Shown here piece by piece: positions 1 to 8,934 of a DNA stretch of 64,000 nucleotides. Source of the DNA: Janthinobacterium sp. GW456P. Its GTDB lineage: Bacteria > Pseudomonadota > Gammaproteobacteria > Burkholderiales > Burkholderiaceae_D. The stretch lies in assembly GCF_002127655.1 (NCBI RefSeq), contig NZ_NEHB01000026.1, forward strand, positions 1 to 64,000, given 5' to 3'. Positions within the stretch are counted from its first letter, which is position 1; the number at the start of each line of letters is the position of its first letter. The notes under the pieces were generated by a model. The model ran no database searches, was not told the origin of the DNA, and saw nothing but the letters and a program-made list of their open reading frames with translations. A program made the position numbers and the translations under genes.

Positions 1-161
1 CCGTGTTTGCGACACCATACCAAAACTGTCGACCGGCCCTGTATTCCGTAGCGCGTTTGCGCTTGTTTGTACGTCATCTCGCCTTTTTCAACCTGCTCGA
101 CAACGCTCAATTTAAAAGCCAGGCTGTAATCTCGCTGACTGCGTCGAACCCGTTGTTCCAT
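1..161 (-). CDS. IS3-family transposase OrfA, partial (N-terminal 53 residues)
   Basis: The reading frame starts at ATG 161 after a good Shine-Dalgarno (AAGGAG, about 8 bases upstream) and stays open to the window edge. The protein begins MEQRVRRSQRDYSLAFKLSV and continues through KGEMTYKQAQTRYGI to VLVWCRKHG. This is the helix-turn-helix DNA-binding start of OrfA, which in IS3 elements is joined to the DDE transposase OrfB by a -1 frameshift. OrfB is not in the window. Whether the element is intact or active cannot be judged here. Confidence 0.85.
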   Translation of the reverse strand, partial: MEQRVRRSQRDYSLAFKLSVVEQVEKGEMTYKQAQTRYGIQGRSTVLVWCRKH

Positions 162-204
162 CGGACACTCCTTCTCTGTAACGAAAAAGTGTCAACTTAT
201 TCCA
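1..204 (-). mobile_element. End of an IS3-family insertion sequence (runs off the window)
   Basis: The left edge holds the upstream end of an insertion sequence whose orfA reads leftwards out of the window. The likely terminal sequence, read on the minus strand, starts with TGGAATAAGTTGACAC at about position 204 and lies some 40 bases before the orfA start. IS3 elements commonly begin with TG. The exact boundary is inferred, because the opposite end and the target duplication are outside the window. Confidence 0.65.
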
Positions 205-222
205 GGACGGATCATTCAAAGC

Positions 223-259
223 AAAAAAGCCTAAACGATTGATTCGATTAGGCTTTTTA
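223..259 (-). terminator. Rho-independent terminator after tRNA-Pro
   Basis: Inverted repeat AAAAAGCCTAA / TTAGGCTTTTT with T-runs on both sides, directly downstream of tRNA-Pro on the minus strand. It could also stop transcription entering from the IS side. Confidence 0.8.
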
Positions 260-269
260 TATAAAAGGT

Positions 270-346
270 TGGTCGGGGTGAGAGGATTCGAACCTCCGGC
301 CTCTGCGTCCCGAACGCAGCGCTCTACCAGGCTGAGCCACACCCCG
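270..346 (-). tRNA. tRNA-Pro (anticodon CGG)
   Basis: The minus strand folds as a full cloverleaf. The acceptor stem is CGGGGTG paired with CACCCCG, followed by discriminator A and an encoded CCA end. The anticodon stem CTGCG/CGCAG encloses loop TTCGGGA, giving anticodon CGG (reads CCG). The T arm GGAGGTTCGAATCCTC is canonical. The length is 77 bases. A C at position 1 is normal for bacterial tRNA-Pro. Confidence 0.97.
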
Positions 347-355
347 CTTTCCTTC

Positions 356-384
356 ATTACAGCAGATGGCGGGGCGGGTTTCAA
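356..384 (-). promoter_or_regulatory. Sigma-70-type promoter of tRNA-Pro
   Basis: On the minus strand, TTGAAA (384-379) and TGTAAT (361-356) are separated by 17 bases, and the -10 box ends 10 bases before the tRNA 5' end. This spacing fits a tRNA promoter. Confidence 0.6.
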
Positions 385-400
385 GTGGCTGCGTCAACGC

Positions 401-2494
401 CTATTTCTTTTCCTGCTGCGCCTTCTTGATGTCCGCCTCGCTGACCTTTTTGGCTGGCGCATTGGTGGTGGGCGAGGTGGGGGCTTTGCGGGTGGCATTG
501 GCTTGGGCCATGACGGCGGCGCAGTCCGTGTCGGGTGCCTTGTCGACGTTGACCAGCGGCAGCAGGGCGGCCAGTGGGGTGACGACGGTGGCCAGGGCCA
601 CGGCGGCGCCCGCCTTTAGGGCCAGCGGGCCTTTTTGCGGACCCACGTCCGGGTTCTTGAACGTGCCTTTTGCGTACAGCGGCGTGCGCAGGGTGATGAT
701 GCGGGCGCCCTTGGTGCGGGGGCGCACGTCGAGGTCCAGGGTTTCGGTGGCCAGGTTGACGTTGCCCGTGACGTTCACGACGGCCGTGTCCGTGTCGAGC
801 ACGAAGCGGCGCACGTCGGCCTGGCCGTTCGTGACGGCGAAATCGCTGGCCAGGCAGTTCAGGTGGACTTGCTTGTCGCCGAAGATTTTCACGAAGACGG
901 CGTTGGCCAGGTTCAGGCCGGCCAGTTCCAGCATGAACTGGCTGACGGAGCCTTCGCTGACGGTGGCCGCCAGCTCGCCATTCGCGCTGGCCAGCATGGC
1001 GGAAACGGAGTTGCCATGACCCGTCAGCGCCGCGTCGCCATACACTTCACCGAAACTCGCTTGCATCGATTGCAGCTTGGGAAACAGTTCGCGTATCTTG
1101 AGGTGGCGCGCCGCCACCTTGGCTTGCGCGGCGATGGTTTTCTGCCGGCCATCGAGCGTGATGTTCGAGGTGATGTCGCCGCCCGCCATGCCGAAGTTGA
1201 GCGGTGTCAAACTCAGCACCTTGTCTTGCATGCGGATGTTGGCGACGATGTCGTTGAGCGGGATGTCATGCGTGCGCACCAGTTTTTTGCCCGTGAATTG
1301 TACGTCGGCATCGAGCGCATCCCATTTGGCCGTGTTGAACTGTTCTACCGGCAAGGCTTTATTGTCGGGCTGCACGGGCGCCTTGCCGCGCGCCTGTTTG
1401 CGCGCATTGCTGTCGGCGCCGATGGTGGGGCCCAGGTCTTCCAGGCGCAGTTGCTGCGACGTCACGTCGCCGCGCAGCAGGGGGCGGGGCTGGCGTGGCA
1501 AATATTGCAGGGTACCGGCCAGGTCGCTCTGGCCCACCGTGCCCTTGAAGTTCTGGTAGGTCCAGTTCCAGATGGCGCCGTCTTTCTTGCCCAGCAGGCG
1601 GCCCTTGGTGGAGTAATCCGGCGTTTCCGGCAGCAGCAGGCCCGTCAGCGGATACAGGTCGGCCATGCTGGCGCCAGCCAGGCTCAGCTGCAGATCGATG
1701 CCCGACAGCGAGCGCGGGTCCGTCAGTGTACCGGCGATGCTGGCCTTGTTCTTGCCCAATACGGCCTGCGCCTGTACGGGATACACGGTGTGGTTGTCGG
1801 TCAATGACAGCACGGCGCCCGCCTTGCCGCCGCCCGTCACGGGCGCCTTGCGGTAGCTGCCGCCCAGGGTGAATGCGATGCCGTATTTTTGCACGGGCGC
1901 ACTGTCTGGCGCATCGCCCGGCGTGGCGTCGGGCGCCGTCGAACTGACCTTGGCTTGCAGGTCGAGGTCGATGCCTTCGTCCAGGTAGCGGATGGCGCCG
2001 TTGCCGAAGGCCATGCGCTGGATTTCCACGTCCCATGCCGAAGGACCATTGTCTTTCAGGGTCCAGCTGTTGCTGCCGTCGGCGCGCCGCTGCAAGGCGA
2101 TATTGGGTGCGTCGAGCGCCAGGTCCGTCAGCACCACGCGGTGCTGCAACAGGGGCAGGGGATGGATGGCCAGGTCGATGCGTTTCGCGCTGGCCAGTTG
2201 CGGGCCGGCCGTGGCCCAGTCCGGGTTGCTCATGCGCACGTCCTGCGCGCTGATGACGGGCCGCGGCACGTAGCGGCGCCAGCCCGGTTCCGTTTTGAGG
2301 CCTTGCTTCCATGTCACCTGCAGGTCGCCGCCGATGACGAAACTGCGGCCCGTGCTTTCCGACACCTTCTCGTTGACGTAGGGACGGGCGCGGTTCCAGT
2401 CGAAGGTCAGCACGAAGATGACCACGATGGCGATGAGGGTAAGCAGGGCGGCCAGACTCCAGCCGAGGATCTTGAGCGGGGTTGAGCGTGTCAT
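401..2494 (-). CDS. AsmA family protein
   Basis: A 697-residue protein with one N-terminal membrane helix (about residues 7-30, GWSLAALLTLIAIVVIFVL) followed by a long periplasmic part rich in beta-strand patterns, ending in a Lys/Gln-rich tail. The segment after the helix (DWNRARPYVNEKVSESTGR) is typical of AsmA-type proteins, relatives of the bridge-like lipid-transfer group (TamB, YhdP) thought to act on outer-membrane lipid homeostasis. ATG 2494 was chosen because the protein then starts just before the membrane helix; an in-frame TTG at 2524 would add 10 residues. Neither start has a strong ribosome binding site. It is divergent from arsR. The precise role is unknown. Confidence 0.8.
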   Translation of the reverse strand: MTRSTPLKILGWSLAALLTLIAIVVIFVLTFDWNRARPYVNEKVSESTGRSFVIGGDLQVTWKQGLKTEPGWRRYVPRPVISAQDVRMSNPDWATAGPQLASAKRIDLAIHPLPLLQHRVVLTDLALDAPNIALQRRADGSNSWTLKDNGPSAWDVEIQRMAFGNGAIRYLDEGIDLDLQAKVSSTAPDATPGDAPDSAPVQKYGIAFTLGGSYRKAPVTGGGKAGAVLSLTDNHTVYPVQAQAVLGKNKASIAGTLTDPRSLSGIDLQLSLAGASMADLYPLTGLLLPETPDYSTKGRLLGKKDGAIWNWTYQNFKGTVGQSDLAGTLQYLPRQPRPLLRGDVTSQQLRLEDLGPTIGADSNARKQARGKAPVQPDNKALPVEQFNTAKWDALDADVQFTGKKLVRTHDIPLNDIVANIRMQDKVLSLTPLNFGMAGGDITSNITLDGRQKTIAAQAKVAARHLKIRELFPKLQSMQASFGEVYGDAALTGHGNSVSAMLASANGELAATVSEGSVSQFMLELAGLNLANAVFVKIFGDKQVHLNCLASDFAVTNGQADVRRFVLDTDTAVVNVTGNVNLATETLDLDVRPRTKGARIITLRTPLYAKGTFKNPDVGPQKGPLALKAGAAVALATVVTPLAALLPLVNVDKAPDTDCAAVMAQANATRKAPTSPTTNAPAKKVSEADIKKAQQEKK

Positions 2495-2591
2495 GGTAAG
2501 CCAATCGCAATGTTTTTTCCTCAAGGTAGACCGATAGGCCAGGACAGTCGGTGCGCTGGGTTACGTAAGGTATTGAGCCAAGGCCTGTCGC

Positions 2592-2624
2592 TTGAAATGA
2601 TTCAATAATTCGACTATTATTGAA
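2592..2624 (+). promoter_or_regulatory. arsR promoter overlapping an ArsR-type operator
   Basis: TTGAAA (2592-2597) and TATTAT (2615-2620) are 17 bases apart. A perfect inverted repeat, TTCAATAAT (2601-2609) and ATTATTGAA (2616-2624) with a 6-base centre, covers the spacer and the -10 box, as expected for an autorepressed ArsR/SmtB operator. The predicted transcription start falls at or next to the arsR ATG (2627), so the mRNA may be leaderless. Confidence 0.7.
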
Positions 2625-2626
2625 AT

Positions 2627-2995
2627 ATGGAAAATGAAAACACAATAGCGGGCGCGGCGACGCCGCTGACGAGCGCTTCCGCCATCGTGGCCCTGGCGGC
2701 GCTGGCGCAGGAATCGCGGCTGGCCGTATTCCGCCTGCTGGTGCAAGCGGGGCCGGAAGGCATGGCCGCGACGAAAATTGCCGAAGCACTGGCAATCGCG
2801 CCATCGTCGCTGTCATTTCACTTGAAAGAACTGGCGCACGCCAATCTGGTGACGGCGAACAAGGCGGGCCGTTCCATCATTTACGCGGCCAATTATGCGG
2901 GCATGAACGGCTTGCTGGCCTTTTTGACCGAGAACTGCTGCGCCGGCGCACCTTGCTGCGTCAGCGAACCTAATTTAAAGGACATCACGACATGA
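2627..2995 (+). CDS. arsR: ArsR/SmtB-family metalloid-responsive repressor
   Basis: A 122-residue winged-helix repressor. Its recognition region is SSLSFHLKELAHANLV (about residues 60-75). Four cysteines lie near the C-terminus (C104, C105, C110, C111). The CC-x5-C spacing of C104/C105/C111 resembles ArsR proteins that bind As(III) through C-terminal cysteines rather than through the alpha-3 helix site of the plasmid R773 type. It overlaps arsC by four bases (ATGA), so the two are co-translated. No Shine-Dalgarno is visible before the ATG, and the promoter sits directly against it. It is likely to repress its own operon through the inverted repeat at 2601-2624. Confidence 0.88.
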   Translation: MENENTIAGAATPLTSASAIVALAALAQESRLAVFRLLVQAGPEGMAATKIAEALAIAPSSLSFHLKELAHANLVTANKAGRSIIYAANYAGMNGLLAFLTENCCAGAPCCVSEPNLKDITT

Positions 2996-3414
2996 CGATC
3001 ACGATCTATCACAACACGGCGTGCGGCACCTCGCGCAATACCCTGGCCCTGATCCGCAACACGGGCGTCGAGCCCGTCATCATCGATTACGTCAAGCATC
3101 CGCCTTCGCGCGAGGAACTGGTCGACCTGATTACACGCGCGGGCCTGTCCGTGCGCGCCGTCATGCGCGACAAGGGCGCCTTGTACGACGAGTTGGGCCT
3201 GGCCAATCCTGAGCTGAGCGATGCGGCCCTGCTGGACGCCATGCAAGCCCATCCTATTTTGATCAACCGCCCCATCGTCGTCACGGAACTGGGCGTGCGC
3301 CTGTGCCGGCCGTCGGAAAAGGTGCTGGAGATTTTGCCGCTGCCGCAGCAAGGGGCATTTGCCAAGGAAGACGGCCAGGCCGTGGTCGGCGCCGACGGCA
3401 AGCCGGTGCAATGA
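2992..3414 (+). CDS. arsC: Arsenate reductase, glutaredoxin-coupled ArsC
   Basis: A 140-residue thioredoxin-fold arsenate reductase. The active-site motif HNTACGTSR places the catalytic cysteine at residue 11. Arginines that would bind arsenate are visible in AVMRDKG, NRPIVV and RLCRPSE. The enzyme reduces As(V) to As(III) with glutathione/glutaredoxin. The start codon overlaps the arsR stop. No arsenite efflux gene (arsB or acr3) follows; a terminator and the convergent ispB come next. Export must therefore be encoded elsewhere, or this pair serves a different purpose. The C-terminal extension past PLPQQGAFAKEDG is common in the ArsC/YffB superfamily. Confidence 0.9.
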   Translation: MTITIYHNTACGTSRNTLALIRNTGVEPVIIDYVKHPPSREELVDLITRAGLSVRAVMRDKGALYDELGLANPELSDAALLDAMQAHPILINRPIVVTELGVRLCRPSEKVLEILPLPQQGAFAKEDGQAVVGADGKPVQ

Positions 3415-3429
3415 GCGGAGTATAAAAAA

Positions 3430-3449
3430 ACGGCGCCAGTGGCGCCGTT
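3430..3449. terminator. Bidirectional terminator between arsC and ispB
   Basis: Stem ACGGCGCC / GGCGCCGT, preceded by an A-run and followed by a T-rich stretch, between two convergent genes. Confidence 0.75.
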
Positions 3450-3474
3450 GTTTATTGTCGATAGCGAAACGCGA

Positions 3475-4464
3475 TCAGTGATTGCGGTCGACGGCAAACG
3501 AGCACAGTTGCAGCATCGATTGCTTGTAGACGCTGTCGGGCCAGCCGGCGATGGCATCGGCGGCGCGCTGGCCGGCAATTTCCGCCTGCTTGCGCGTGTA
3601 GTCGAGGGCGCCGCTGCTGGTGATGGCCGTCAGGACGGCGTCGAAATGCTGTTCGTCGCCTTGTTCGATGCAGCTGCGCACCAGTTCGCGCTGTTCCGGC
3701 GTACCGTTTTCCATCAGCCAGATCAGCGGCATGGTCGGCTTGCCTTCGCGCAAGTCGTCGCCCACGTTCTTGCCGATTTCGGCGGCGTCGCCTGCATAGT
3801 CGAGCACGTCGTCGATCAGCTGGAAAGCCGTGCCCAGCGAGCGGCCGTATTCGGCGGCCGCTTCGATATCGTCTTCGCTGGCGCCGGCGATCAGGGCGCC
3901 CAGTTGCGCCGACGCTTCGAACAGCTTGGCCGTCTTCGAGCGGATGACGTTCAAATAGCTCTCTTGCGTCACGTCCGGATCGTGCATGTTCAGCAACTGC
4001 AGCACTTCGCCTTCGGCGATCACGTTGGTGGCATCGGACAGGATTTGCATGACGCGCATATTATTGAGCGACACCATCAGCTGGAACGAGCGCGAGTGCA
4101 GGAAGTCGCCCACCAGCACCGAAGCGGCATTGCCGAACAGGGCATTGGCTGTCTGGCGTCCGCGGCGCATCGACGATTCGTCGACGACGTCGTCGTGCAG
4201 CAGGGTGGCGGTATGGATGAATTCAACCACGGCGGCCAGTTCATGGTGCGCCGTGCCGCGATAGGCGTGGGCATTGGCCACCAGCAAAATCAGCACGGGG
4301 CGGATGCGTTTGCCCCCTGCGCTGATGATGTATTCAGCGATCTGGTTGATCAGAATGACATCGGAGTGCAACTTTTGGCGGATCACCGTATTGACTGCAT
4401 CCATATCGGCGGCAATCGTTTGCACGATGGTGTTTTGGTTAACGTGTTTGTTAGCGTCAGACAA
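3475..4464 (-). CDS. ispB: Octaprenyl/polyprenyl diphosphate synthase
   Basis: A 329-residue trans-isoprenyl diphosphate synthase that extends FPP with IPP to make the ubiquinone side-chain precursor. The first Asp-rich motif is LLHDDVVDES and the second is LIDDVLDYAGD. GGKRIRP near the N-terminus binds the diphosphate. The small residues upstream of the first motif are consistent with a long-chain product, but chain length cannot be fixed by eye. The gene is divergent from rplU-rpmA-obgE, the usual betaproteobacterial arrangement for ispB. Confidence 0.93.
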   Translation of the reverse strand: MSDANKHVNQNTIVQTIAADMDAVNTVIRQKLHSDVILINQIAEYIISAGGKRIRPVLILLVANAHAYRGTAHHELAAVVEFIHTATLLHDDVVDESSMRRGRQTANALFGNAASVLVGDFLHSRSFQLMVSLNNMRVMQILSDATNVIAEGEVLQLLNMHDPDVTQESYLNVIRSKTAKLFEASAQLGALIAGASEDDIEAAAEYGRSLGTAFQLIDDVLDYAGDAAEIGKNVGDDLREGKPTMPLIWLMENGTPEQRELVRSCIEQGDEQHFDAVLTAITSSGALDYTRKQAEIAGQRAADAIAGWPDSVYKQSMLQLCSFAVDRNH

Positions 4465-4768
4465 GGCGAACCTGCATTAGATTGTGGGTGCCGCGATTAT
4501 ACGACAAGGCTTGCGCGCGCGTGATGTTTGCCCATGGCTGTAGGGCAATTGTTTGATCTTGTTGGCACTGCCGCGCGTTTTCCTGTCTGCCTGGCGCGAG
4601 CCTGACATGATGGTCAGGTTGTCGACATACCACGATCGCCAGGCTTTGTGAATAGTTTTTGACGCAATTTCTCAGTCCGTGTATAATCGCTGGTTCCCCC
4701 TGTTGTGTACGGCTTGCTTTGCGTGACAGTGGGACAAATTCTTTCAACATTTGATGAGGTTTCAAATC
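4465..4768. other. Divergent ispB/rplU intergenic region
   Basis: About 300 non-coding bases. The rplU promoter lies at 4659-4687. The rplU ribosome binding site (GAGG near 4755) precedes ATG 4769. No clear ispB promoter could be picked out and no further gene is visible. Confidence 0.6.
4659..4687 (+). promoter_or_regulatory. Strong sigma-70 promoter for rplU-rpmA
   Basis: TTGACG (4659-4664), a 17-base spacer, then a perfect TATAAT (4682-4687). This is the best consensus promoter in the window and fits a ribosomal-protein operon. Confidence 0.85.
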
Positions 4769-5080
4769 ATGTACGCGGTCATAAAAACCGGTGGCAAACA
4801 ATACAAAGTTGTCGCTGGCGAAAAACTTAAAGTAGAACAGATACCGGCAGACATTGGTTCCGAAATCACCATCGATCAAGTTCTCGCAGTAGGCGCGGGC
4901 GACAGCATCAAGTTTGGTGCTCCATTGGTCGAAGGTGCAACGGTACTGGTTACGGTTGTGGCGCATGGTCGCCATGATAAGGTCAAAATTTTCAAGATGC
5001 GTCGTCGTAAGCACTACCAAAAGCATCAAGGCCATCGCCAGAATTTTACCGAAATCCAAATCGTTTCGATCAACGGCTAA
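4769..5080 (+). CDS. rplU: 50S ribosomal protein L21 (bL21)
   Basis: A 103-residue protein starting [14 protein letters not shown], the signature of bL21, which binds 23S rRNA. The [16 protein letters not shown] segment near the C-terminus is the conserved basic RNA-binding part. ATG 4769 was chosen over an upstream in-frame ATG at 4751 because it matches the family N-terminus and follows GAGG at a good distance. It is first in the rplU-rpmA operon, followed by rpmA after 53 bases. Confidence 0.97.
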   Translation: MYAVIKTGGKQYKVVAGEKLKVEQIPADIGSEITIDQVLAVGAGDSIKFGAPLVEGATVLVTVVAHGRHDKVKIFKMRRRKHYQKHQGHRQNFTEIQIVSING

Positions 5081-5133
5081 TCGCCGCTGTTTGACGCAGT
5101 TTGTCTACATAATCAGCTATCAAGGAGTCTTAA

Positions 5134-5406
5134 ATGGCACATAAAAAAGGCGGCGGCACAACGCGAAACGGCCGTGATTCAGAATCAAAACGTCTGGGCG
5201 TGAAAGTCTACGGCGGTCAAACGATCAATGCCGGCGGCATCATCATTCGTCAACGCGGCACCCCAGTGCGCGCCGGCGAAGGCGTAGGCATGGGCAAGGA
5301 CCACACCCTGTTCGCGCTGATCGCGGGCAAAGTGAAGTTCGTTGTCAAAGGTGCCGGCTCGAAGCAATTCGTGACCGTTGTACCAAACGAAGCAGTACCA
5401 GCGTAA
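5134..5406 (+). CDS. rpmA: 50S ribosomal protein L27 (bL27)
   Basis: A 90-residue protein starting [20 protein letters not shown]. The flexible N-terminus reaches the peptidyl-transferase centre. It begins directly with the mature form and lacks the cleaved extension seen in Firmicutes. [10 protein letters not shown] and [10 protein letters not shown] are family hallmarks. AAGGAG lies 8 bases before the ATG. Co-transcribed with rplU and followed by a terminator. Confidence 0.98.
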   Translation: MAHKKGGGTTRNGRDSESKRLGVKVYGGQTINAGGIIIRQRGTPVRAGEGVGMGKDHTLFALIAGKVKFVVKGAGSKQFVTVVPNEAVPA

Positions 5407-5471
5407 TTCATTGGCGGAGCGCCAGTTCGCTCCGCAATGATCGCATGATGTAAGGCGCAAGCCTTCAATCG

Positions 5472-5500
5472 AAAGGCTCTGCCCAAGGTAGAGCCTTTTT
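5472..5500 (+). terminator. Terminator between rpmA and obgE
   Basis: AAAGGCTCTGCC / GGTAGAGCCTTTTT: a stem of about 11 pairs followed by a T-run. It probably attenuates rather than fully separates obgE, since only 20 bases remain before the obgE ATG. Confidence 0.8.
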
Positions 5501-5502
5501 AG

Positions 5503-6630
<1,128 letters not shown>

Positions 6631-6643
6631 GCGCCTTGCCCTG

Positions 6644-7054
6644 ATGTCGGTACAGACGGCCGCTGCCGCGTTCGCACGCAAGCAAGCGTGGCAGCGCCGT
6701 ATATTGCATCTGATCGCGTATGCTTACGGGCTGAGCGCGATCGCCTGTTTGTTGTTCGCCGATGAAATGGCGGCCGGCATGGGCATCTTCCTCAATGGCG
6801 TCGATGGCTACAGCCAGTTCTACGCTTCCCATGTCGGTGTCTGGGGCGCTACCGCGCTGCTGGCGCTGTTCGCGGCACGGCAGGGCGAACCGCCCGTCCT
6901 CGGCGATATCACTGCAATGTTGGTCCTGGCGCAGCCCGCCGGCCGTCTGTTCGCGGCCATCAGCTTCGGCTTGCCCCAGGGTTTTGTGTTGTTCATGTGC
7001 GCAATGGAGCTGACGGCGGGGCTGGCCTTGCTGCTGCTGCGTCCTGCGCGCTGA
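6644..7054 (+). CDS. Small four-helix membrane protein, unknown function
   Basis: A 136-residue hydrophobic protein with about four predicted membrane segments (ILHLIAYAYGLSAIACLLFA; GVWGATALLALFA; ITAMLVLAQPAGRLFAAI; GFVLFMCAMELTAGLALLLL). I do not recognise the family with confidence; DUF4345-like proteins have a similar size and layout. The frame is also open upstream to an ATG at 6602 inside obgE; ATG 6644, 14 bases after the obgE stop, was preferred but has no clear Shine-Dalgarno. It lies between obgE and proB, probably in the same transcript. Confidence 0.6.
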   Translation: MSVQTAAAAFARKQAWQRRILHLIAYAYGLSAIACLLFADEMAAGMGIFLNGVDGYSQFYASHVGVWGATALLALFAARQGEPPVLGDITAMLVLAQPAGRLFAAISFGLPQGFVLFMCAMELTAGLALLLLRPAR

Positions 7055-7081
7055 CGTCTATTAAGTGAAGAGCGCCGCCCC

Positions 7082-8200
7082 ATGGATTCCGTGATTCAAA
7101 AAGCTACCCGCATCATCATCAAAGTCGGCTCCTCGCTGGTCACCAACGATGGCCGCGGACTCGACCATGCCGCCATCGCGCGCTGGGCCGCGCAGATTTC
7201 CGGCTTGCGCGCCCTCGGCAAGGAAGTCGTGCTGGTCAGTTCCGGCGCCATCGCCGAAGGCATGCTGCGCCTCGGCTTCGAGCAGCGTCCCACCGATATC
7301 CACGAATTGCAGGCCTGCGCCGCTGTCGGCCAGATGGGCCTGGCGCAGATCTATGAAAGCAGCTTCCGCGCCCATAGCCTCGGCACGGCGCAAGTGCTGC
7401 TCACGCACGCCGACCTGGCCGACCGCGAACGCTACCTCAATGCCCGCTCCACCCTGACGACCCTGCTGCGCCTGGGCGTGGTGCCGATCATCAATGAAAA
7501 CGATACCGTCGTCACCGATGAAATCAAGTTCGGCGACAACGATACCCTGGGCGCCCTGGTGGCGAACCTGATCGAAGCCGATGCGCTGGTCATCCTGACG
7601 GACCAGCACGGCCTGTTCTCGGCCGACCCGCGCAAGGACCCGAACGCCTATCTGATCACGCAAGGCATCGCCGGCGATCCGGCCCTGGAAGCGATGGCGG
7701 GCGGCGCCGGCAGCAGCCTGGGGCGTGGCGGCATGTTGACGAAAATCCTCGCCGCCAAGCGCGCCGCCAAGTCCGGCGCCCACACCATCATCGCCTGGGG
7801 CCGCGACAGCGACGTGCTCAGCCGCCTTGCCCAGGGCGAAGCGATCGGCACGCAGTTGCTGGCGCAAACGGGGCAGTTGACGGCGCGCAAGCAGTGGATG
7901 GCCGATCATCTGCACACGGCCGGCGCCGTCGTGCTCGATGCTGGCGCCGTGCAAAAGCTGCGCCAGGAAGGCAAGTCCCTGCTGCCGATCGGCGTGACGG
8001 GCGTGAATGGCGAGTTCGGCCGCGGCGCCGTCATCACCTGCGTCGATGCGGATGGCGTGCCCGTGGCGCGCGGCCTGTCGAACTACACGAGCGGCGAAGC
8101 GCGCCGCATCATGCGCAAGCCGTCCACCGAGATCGAATCGATTCTCGGCTACATGGAAGGCCATGAGCTGATCCATCGCGATAATATGGTCTTGCTGTAG
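7082..8200 (+). CDS. proB: Glutamate 5-kinase
   Basis: A 372-residue enzyme that phosphorylates glutamate at the start of proline synthesis. The N-terminal amino-acid-kinase domain (about 1-260) shows [33 protein letters not shown] and [12 protein letters not shown]. The C-terminal PUA domain (about 275-355) shows RKQWMADHL and [11 protein letters not shown]. Its partner proA is not in the window. The obgE-proB order is typical of betaproteobacteria. Feedback inhibition by proline is a family property and cannot be seen in sequence. Confidence 0.96.
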   Translation: MDSVIQKATRIIIKVGSSLVTNDGRGLDHAAIARWAAQISGLRALGKEVVLVSSGAIAEGMLRLGFEQRPTDIHELQACAAVGQMGLAQIYESSFRAHSLGTAQVLLTHADLADRERYLNARSTLTTLLRLGVVPIINENDTVVTDEIKFGDNDTLGALVANLIEADALVILTDQHGLFSADPRKDPNAYLITQGIAGDPALEAMAGGAGSSLGRGGMLTKILAAKRAAKSGAHTIIAWGRDSDVLSRLAQGEAIGTQLLAQTGQLTARKQWMADHLHTAGAVVLDAGAVQKLRQEGKSLLPIGVTGVNGEFGRGAVITCVDADGVPVARGLSNYTSGEARRIMRKPSTEIESILGYMEGHELIHRDNMVLL

Positions 8201-8234
8201 GTCGGATTAGCGCGACGCGCGTAATCCGACCTAC
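8197..8234. repeat. REP-like palindrome
   Basis: Perfect 13-base arms GTAGGTCGGATTA (8197-8209) and TAATCCGACCTAC (8222-8234) enclose a CG-only centre built on CGCG. The left arm overlaps the proB stop codon. The form resembles REP/REPIN elements with a GTCGGATTA core seen in many Proteobacteria. Only one copy was noticed here. Confidence 0.6.
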
Positions 8235-8253
8235 GCGGCGACACAGCAGGATC

Positions 8254-8276
8254 ATGGCCCTTTGGGGCCATTTTTT
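8254..8276 (+). terminator. Terminator after proB
   Basis: ATGGCCC / GGGGCCAT hairpin followed by TTTTTT, just before the convergent nth gene. Confidence 0.8.
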
Positions 8277-8286
8277 ATGGGAAAAC

Positions 8287-8934
8287 CTATACCACGGCCG
8301 GCATCGGCGACTTATCCTTGTAATCGCACAGGTCGGCGATCATGCAGTTCCAGCATTGCGGCTTGCGGGCCGTGCAGGTGTAGCGGCCGTGCAAGATGAG
8401 CCAGTGGTGGGCGTCGTGCAGGAATTCCTTGGGCACGAATTTCAGCAGCTTTTGCTCGACGATGTCGACATTCTTGCCTGGTGCGATGCCGGTGCGGTTC
8501 GAGACGCGGAAGATATGCGTGTCGACCGCCATCGTCGGCTCGCCAAACGCCGTGTTCATGACGACATTCGCCGTCTTGCGGCCCACGCCGGGCAGGGCTT
8601 CCAGCGAGGCGCGGTCGCGCGGCACTTCGCCCCCGTGCTGCTCCAGCAGGATCTGGCAGGTGGCGATGACATTCTTCGCCTTGGTGCGGAACAGGCCGAT
8701 GGTGCGGATGTACTGCGTCAGCTCGTCGACGCCCAGGGCCAGCATCTTGGCCGGCGTATTGGCGACCGGATACAGCAAGCGGGTCGCCTTGTTGACGGAC
8801 ACGTCCGTTGCCTGCGCCGACAGCAGCACGGCGATCAGCAGCTCGAACGGCGTCGTGTATTCGAGTTCCGTTTTCGGGGAAGGGTTGGCGGCGCGAAAGC
8901 GCGTAAAGATTTCCAGGCGTTTGGCGGCGTTCAT
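8287..8934 (-). CDS. nth: Endonuclease III
   Basis: A 215-residue base-excision-repair glycosylase/AP lyase for oxidised pyrimidines. The HhH motif [12 protein letters not shown] carries the catalytic lysine, and [12 protein letters not shown] carries the catalytic aspartate. The C-terminal [4Fe-4S] ligands are in [17 protein letters not shown] (C-x6-C-x2-C-x5-C). Its start overlaps the upstream rsxB stop by four bases (ATGA), so the two are translationally coupled. The rnfB/rsxB-nth pairing recurs in betaproteobacteria; a link between iron-sulfur electron supply and Nth is possible but not shown. Confidence 0.96.
   Translation of the reverse strand: MNAAKRLEIFTRFRAANPSPKTELEYTTPFELLIAVLLSAQATDVSVNKATRLLYPVANTPAKMLALGVDELTQYIRTIGLFRTKAKNVIATCQILLEQHGGEVPRDRASLEALPGVGRKTANVVMNTAFGEPTMAVDTHIFRVSNRTGIAPGKNVDIVEQKLLKFVPKEFLHDAHHWLILHGRYTCTARKPQCWNCMIADLCDYKDKSPMPAVV

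Noticed and set aside
3-242. Plus-strand open frame of 79 codons at the window edge
   Set aside because: It is antisense to the IS3 orfA, which has a Shine-Dalgarno and a clear family sequence, and it runs through the terminator.
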